DNA of 34,558 bases from Flavobacterium araucananum (GTDB taxonomy: Bacteria > Bacteroidota > Bacteroidia > Flavobacteriales > Flavobacteriaceae): assembly GCF_002222055.1 (NCBI RefSeq), contig NZ_MUGS01000036.1, forward strand, positions 1 through 34,558, read 5' to 3'. The translations under genes were made by a program, and so were the position numbers. Numbering within the stretch: position 1 is the stretch's first letter; each line of letters opens with the position of its first letter. The notes beneath the pieces are model-generated. The model was given only the letters and a program-made list of their open reading frames with translations, searched no databases and was not told the origin of the DNA. Shown piece after piece: positions 32,849-34,558 of the stretch.

Positions 32849-34462
32849 TTAAAATGTATTGAGATAAGTAGAGAGATTTACTTTTTCGTTGGTCAGATCA
32901 AACTTTTTACGAAGTCTTGTTCGGGCATTTTCGATCGATTTGAAAGACTGCCCTGTAATTTGCGAAATTTCTTTTGTGGTTAAGTCCAGATATAATAGCG
33001 CACATAATCTGCGGTCTTTTGGGGTAAGTGAGGGATAATCTGTCGTTAATTTATCAAAAAAAGATTTATGAACCTGCTCAAAACTTATTTCGAATTCTTT
33101 CCAGATGTCTGTATTCAAATTCTTTCCCAAACGCTTTAAGACTATATCAATAGCGTGTTGCATTTCTTTATTGACAGTTTTTAGTTTGATTTTTTTAAGA
33201 TCCGTCACGATTTCATTGATATGATCTGTACGATGTATTTCTGACATTGCCTTTGCTATCAGAACCTTATTTTTTGCATCCAGACTTTGCCTGAGTCCTT
33301 GCATTTTTGTTTTTAGTTTCTCTTTTTTGAGCTGGTTTTTAATATTCTTATTTCGGTATTTTACCAGTAAAATAATTAAAACCAATATACCTACAACGAG
33401 TATTAACCCAATGATATAATAGGTTAAACGTTTCTTTTGTTCAATAACTATTTTAAGTTGGGTTCGAACTTTATGCTCCTGCTCTAGTTTTATTTTTTCC
33501 AGATTTACCGCCTTTTCTTCGACTTTTATACTGTCGTTGATTGCATTATATTTCTGAAAATAATACACCGCATTTTTATAATCTGCTTTGGCTACATATA
33601 CCTGATAAAGCATTTTGTTCAGGTTTAAAACCGAAAGAGTATACTCATTTGCTCTGGAGAGTTCCAATGCCTTTTTTGCATTTGTAATTACGATATTATA
33701 CTCTTTATCTTTTAATTTATAATCAGAAAAAGACTCATATACAAAGGCTTGTACTAAACTATCAAGTGGTTCTTTTACTAAAGAAAAAGCTTTATTATAG
33801 TAATAGTCAGCATTTTTTTTATCCTCTTTTAAGGCATAAGCCCGTGCTAAATTTGTGCAGACATAAACTTTTAAAACATTGTCTTGCAGTTTATTATTTA
33901 TCAAACGAGCTTTATGATAGTAATATAAAGAGGAGTCTGTATTTTTATTTAAGTAAGTAGTACCTATATTGTTTAAGATTTTTACAAGCTTTACCGGATC
34001 ATTTTTAGTTTGCTGATACCGATATACTTTTAAGAAATATTCTAATGCTTTTTTTTTGTTTTTTCCTTGTGCATAAATGATCGCAAGATTATTTTCTACT
34101 TTAGCTACTTCCGGGATGTTATTGTTATTCTTGTAAATTTCATGGGCTTTTAGATCGTATTGCAAAGCAATGTCTAAAACCTCTTTTGAAGAATACATTT
34201 TGCCTGCCGTAACGTAGACATTTGCCAAAGCAAATTCTGATGTGTCTGAATTTTTTGCTTCAACTTCAGCCAATTCGATATATTTTATCGCTCTGTCCCA
34301 ATCAGAATTTTGAAGCCTTAGCGCAATTTCCCGACACAGGTTTACTTTTTTCTCATGATCGTTAATGCTATTTAAACTATCGATGAGTTCTTTTGTTGAA
34401 GTTTGAGAATGAACACTAAAAGAAAGAATAAGAAAGGATACTAAAAATAATCGTGCTATCAT
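32849..34462 (-). CDS. TPR-repeat, membrane-anchored LuxR-type transcriptional regulator
   Basis: A 537-residue protein: signal peptide (MIARLFLVSFLILSFSVHSQ), then periplasmic TPR repeats over about 40-310 (AKVENNLAIIYAQGKNKKKA; YVCTNLARAYALKEDKKNAD). A predicted coiled segment, one transmembrane helix near 343-365 (YYIIGLILVVGILVLIILLV) and a cytoplasmic coiled coil follow. The C-terminal LuxR/GerE-type HTH is LTPKDRRLCALLYLDLTTKE and ISQITGQSFKSIENARTRLR. This topology would pass a periplasmic signal to DNA; such proteins are common in Flavobacteriia and their signals are mostly unknown. The ATG at 34462 is chosen because an in-frame ATG at 34498 lies upstream of the -7 box. It is the probable neighbour regulator of the giant protease gene. 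Confidence 0.85.
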   Translation of the reverse strand: MIARLFLVSFLILSFSVHSQTSTKELIDSLNSINDHEKKVNLCREIALRLQNSDWDRAIKYIELAEVEAKNSDTSEFALANVYVTAGKMYSSKEVLDIALQYDLKAHEIYKNNNNIPEVAKVENNLAIIYAQGKNKKKALEYFLKVYRYQQTKNDPVKLVKILNNIGTTYLNKNTDSSLYYYHKARLINNKLQDNVLKVYVCTNLARAYALKEDKKNADYYYNKAFSLVKEPLDSLVQAFVYESFSDYKLKDKEYNIVITNAKKALELSRANEYTLSVLNLNKMLYQVYVAKADYKNAVYYFQKYNAINDSIKVEEKAVNLEKIKLEQEHKVRTQLKIVIEQKKRLTYYIIGLILVVGILVLIILLVKYRNKNIKNQLKKEKLKTKMQGLRQSLDAKNKVLIAKAMSEIHRTDHINEIVTDLKKIKLKTVNKEMQHAIDIVLKRLGKNLNTDIWKEFEISFEQVHKSFFDKLTTDYPSLTPKDRRLCALLYLDLTTKEISQITGQSFKSIENARTRLRKKFDLTNEKVNLSTYLNTF

Positions 34463-34485
34463 ATATAAAACTCTAAGAAGAATTT

Positions 34486-34493
34486 CAAATTTA
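34486..34493 (-). promoter_or_regulatory. -7 promoter box for the TPR-LuxR regulator
   Basis: On the minus strand TAAATTTG, a full TAnnTTTG match, 23 bp before the ATG at 34462. No -33 TTG at usual spacing. Confidence 0.5.
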
Positions 34494-34558
34494 AGCAAAT
34501 AAATAAGATTAATATTACATATAAAGTAAAATAACCCATTGGGTGTAATTAATTTTAA

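Noticed and set aside
32653..32862. 69-aa plus-strand reading frame upstream of the giant protease
   Set aside because: It begins at TTG inside an inverted repeat, has no recognisable domain or promoter, and overlaps the end of the regulator gene on the other strand.

Overview
The window looks like a chromosomal segment of a Flavobacterium species or a close Flavobacteriaceae relative. The evidence is AT-rich DNA with short intergenic gaps, no Shine-Dalgarno sequences, and repeated Bacteroidetes-type -7 boxes (TAnnTTTG, sometimes with a TTG at -33) just ahead of genes. There is also a type IX secretion (T9SS) C-terminal sorting domain, a TPR-LuxR regulator, a carboxypeptidase-regulatory-like TonB receptor, and a tmRNA whose tag reads GENNYALAA. 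The species assignment is inference.

Layout, left to right. 1-4.4 kb: oxyR, a small conserved protein, mnmD (tRNA wobble methyltransferase), ilvE, a 105-bp inverted-repeat element, a MazG-like pyrophosphatase and a small membrane protein. 4.5-7.3 kb: an SRPBCC/GyrI-like membrane-anchored protein, then an ECF sigma factor / membrane anti-sigma / periplasmic sensor operon. 7.3-9.7 kb: a BNR-repeat exported protein and an exported protein with an Arg/Asn/Ser-rich tail. 9.8-13.2 kb: kup K+ uptake and an RsmB/NOP rRNA methyltransferase. 13.2-15.5 kb, minus strand: a CPBP membrane protease, menE and a small double-glycine-leader peptide that resembles a bacteriocin/RiPP precursor. 15.6-18.9 kb: arsC, a TonB-dependent receptor, two nearly identical tandem terminators and a small membrane protein. 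19.0-22.0 kb: a GC-rich palindromic, possibly structured RNA element, fumC and a LYS1/AlaDH-like dehydrogenase. 22.2-23.9 kb: a beta-lactamase-fold lipoprotein and ssrA (tmRNA). 24.0-25.7 kb: an unusual methyltransferase with a duplicated N-terminal winged-helix unit. 25.7-34.5 kb, minus strand: a TPR-TM-LuxR regulator, a 2039-residue secreted M4 metalloprotease with T9SS signal, and a small outer-membrane barrel.

Most genes are core metabolism or housekeeping (menaquinone, branched-chain amino acids, TCA cycle, tRNA/rRNA modification, ribosome rescue). The accessory interest lies in four places. These are the double-glycine peptide beside a CPBP protease, the duplicated-domain methyltransferase beside ssrA, the giant T9SS protease with its neighbouring regulator, and the ECF operon that carries two copies of a promoter-like motif. 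No CRISPR array, insertion sequence, prophage, tRNA or rRNA was seen.
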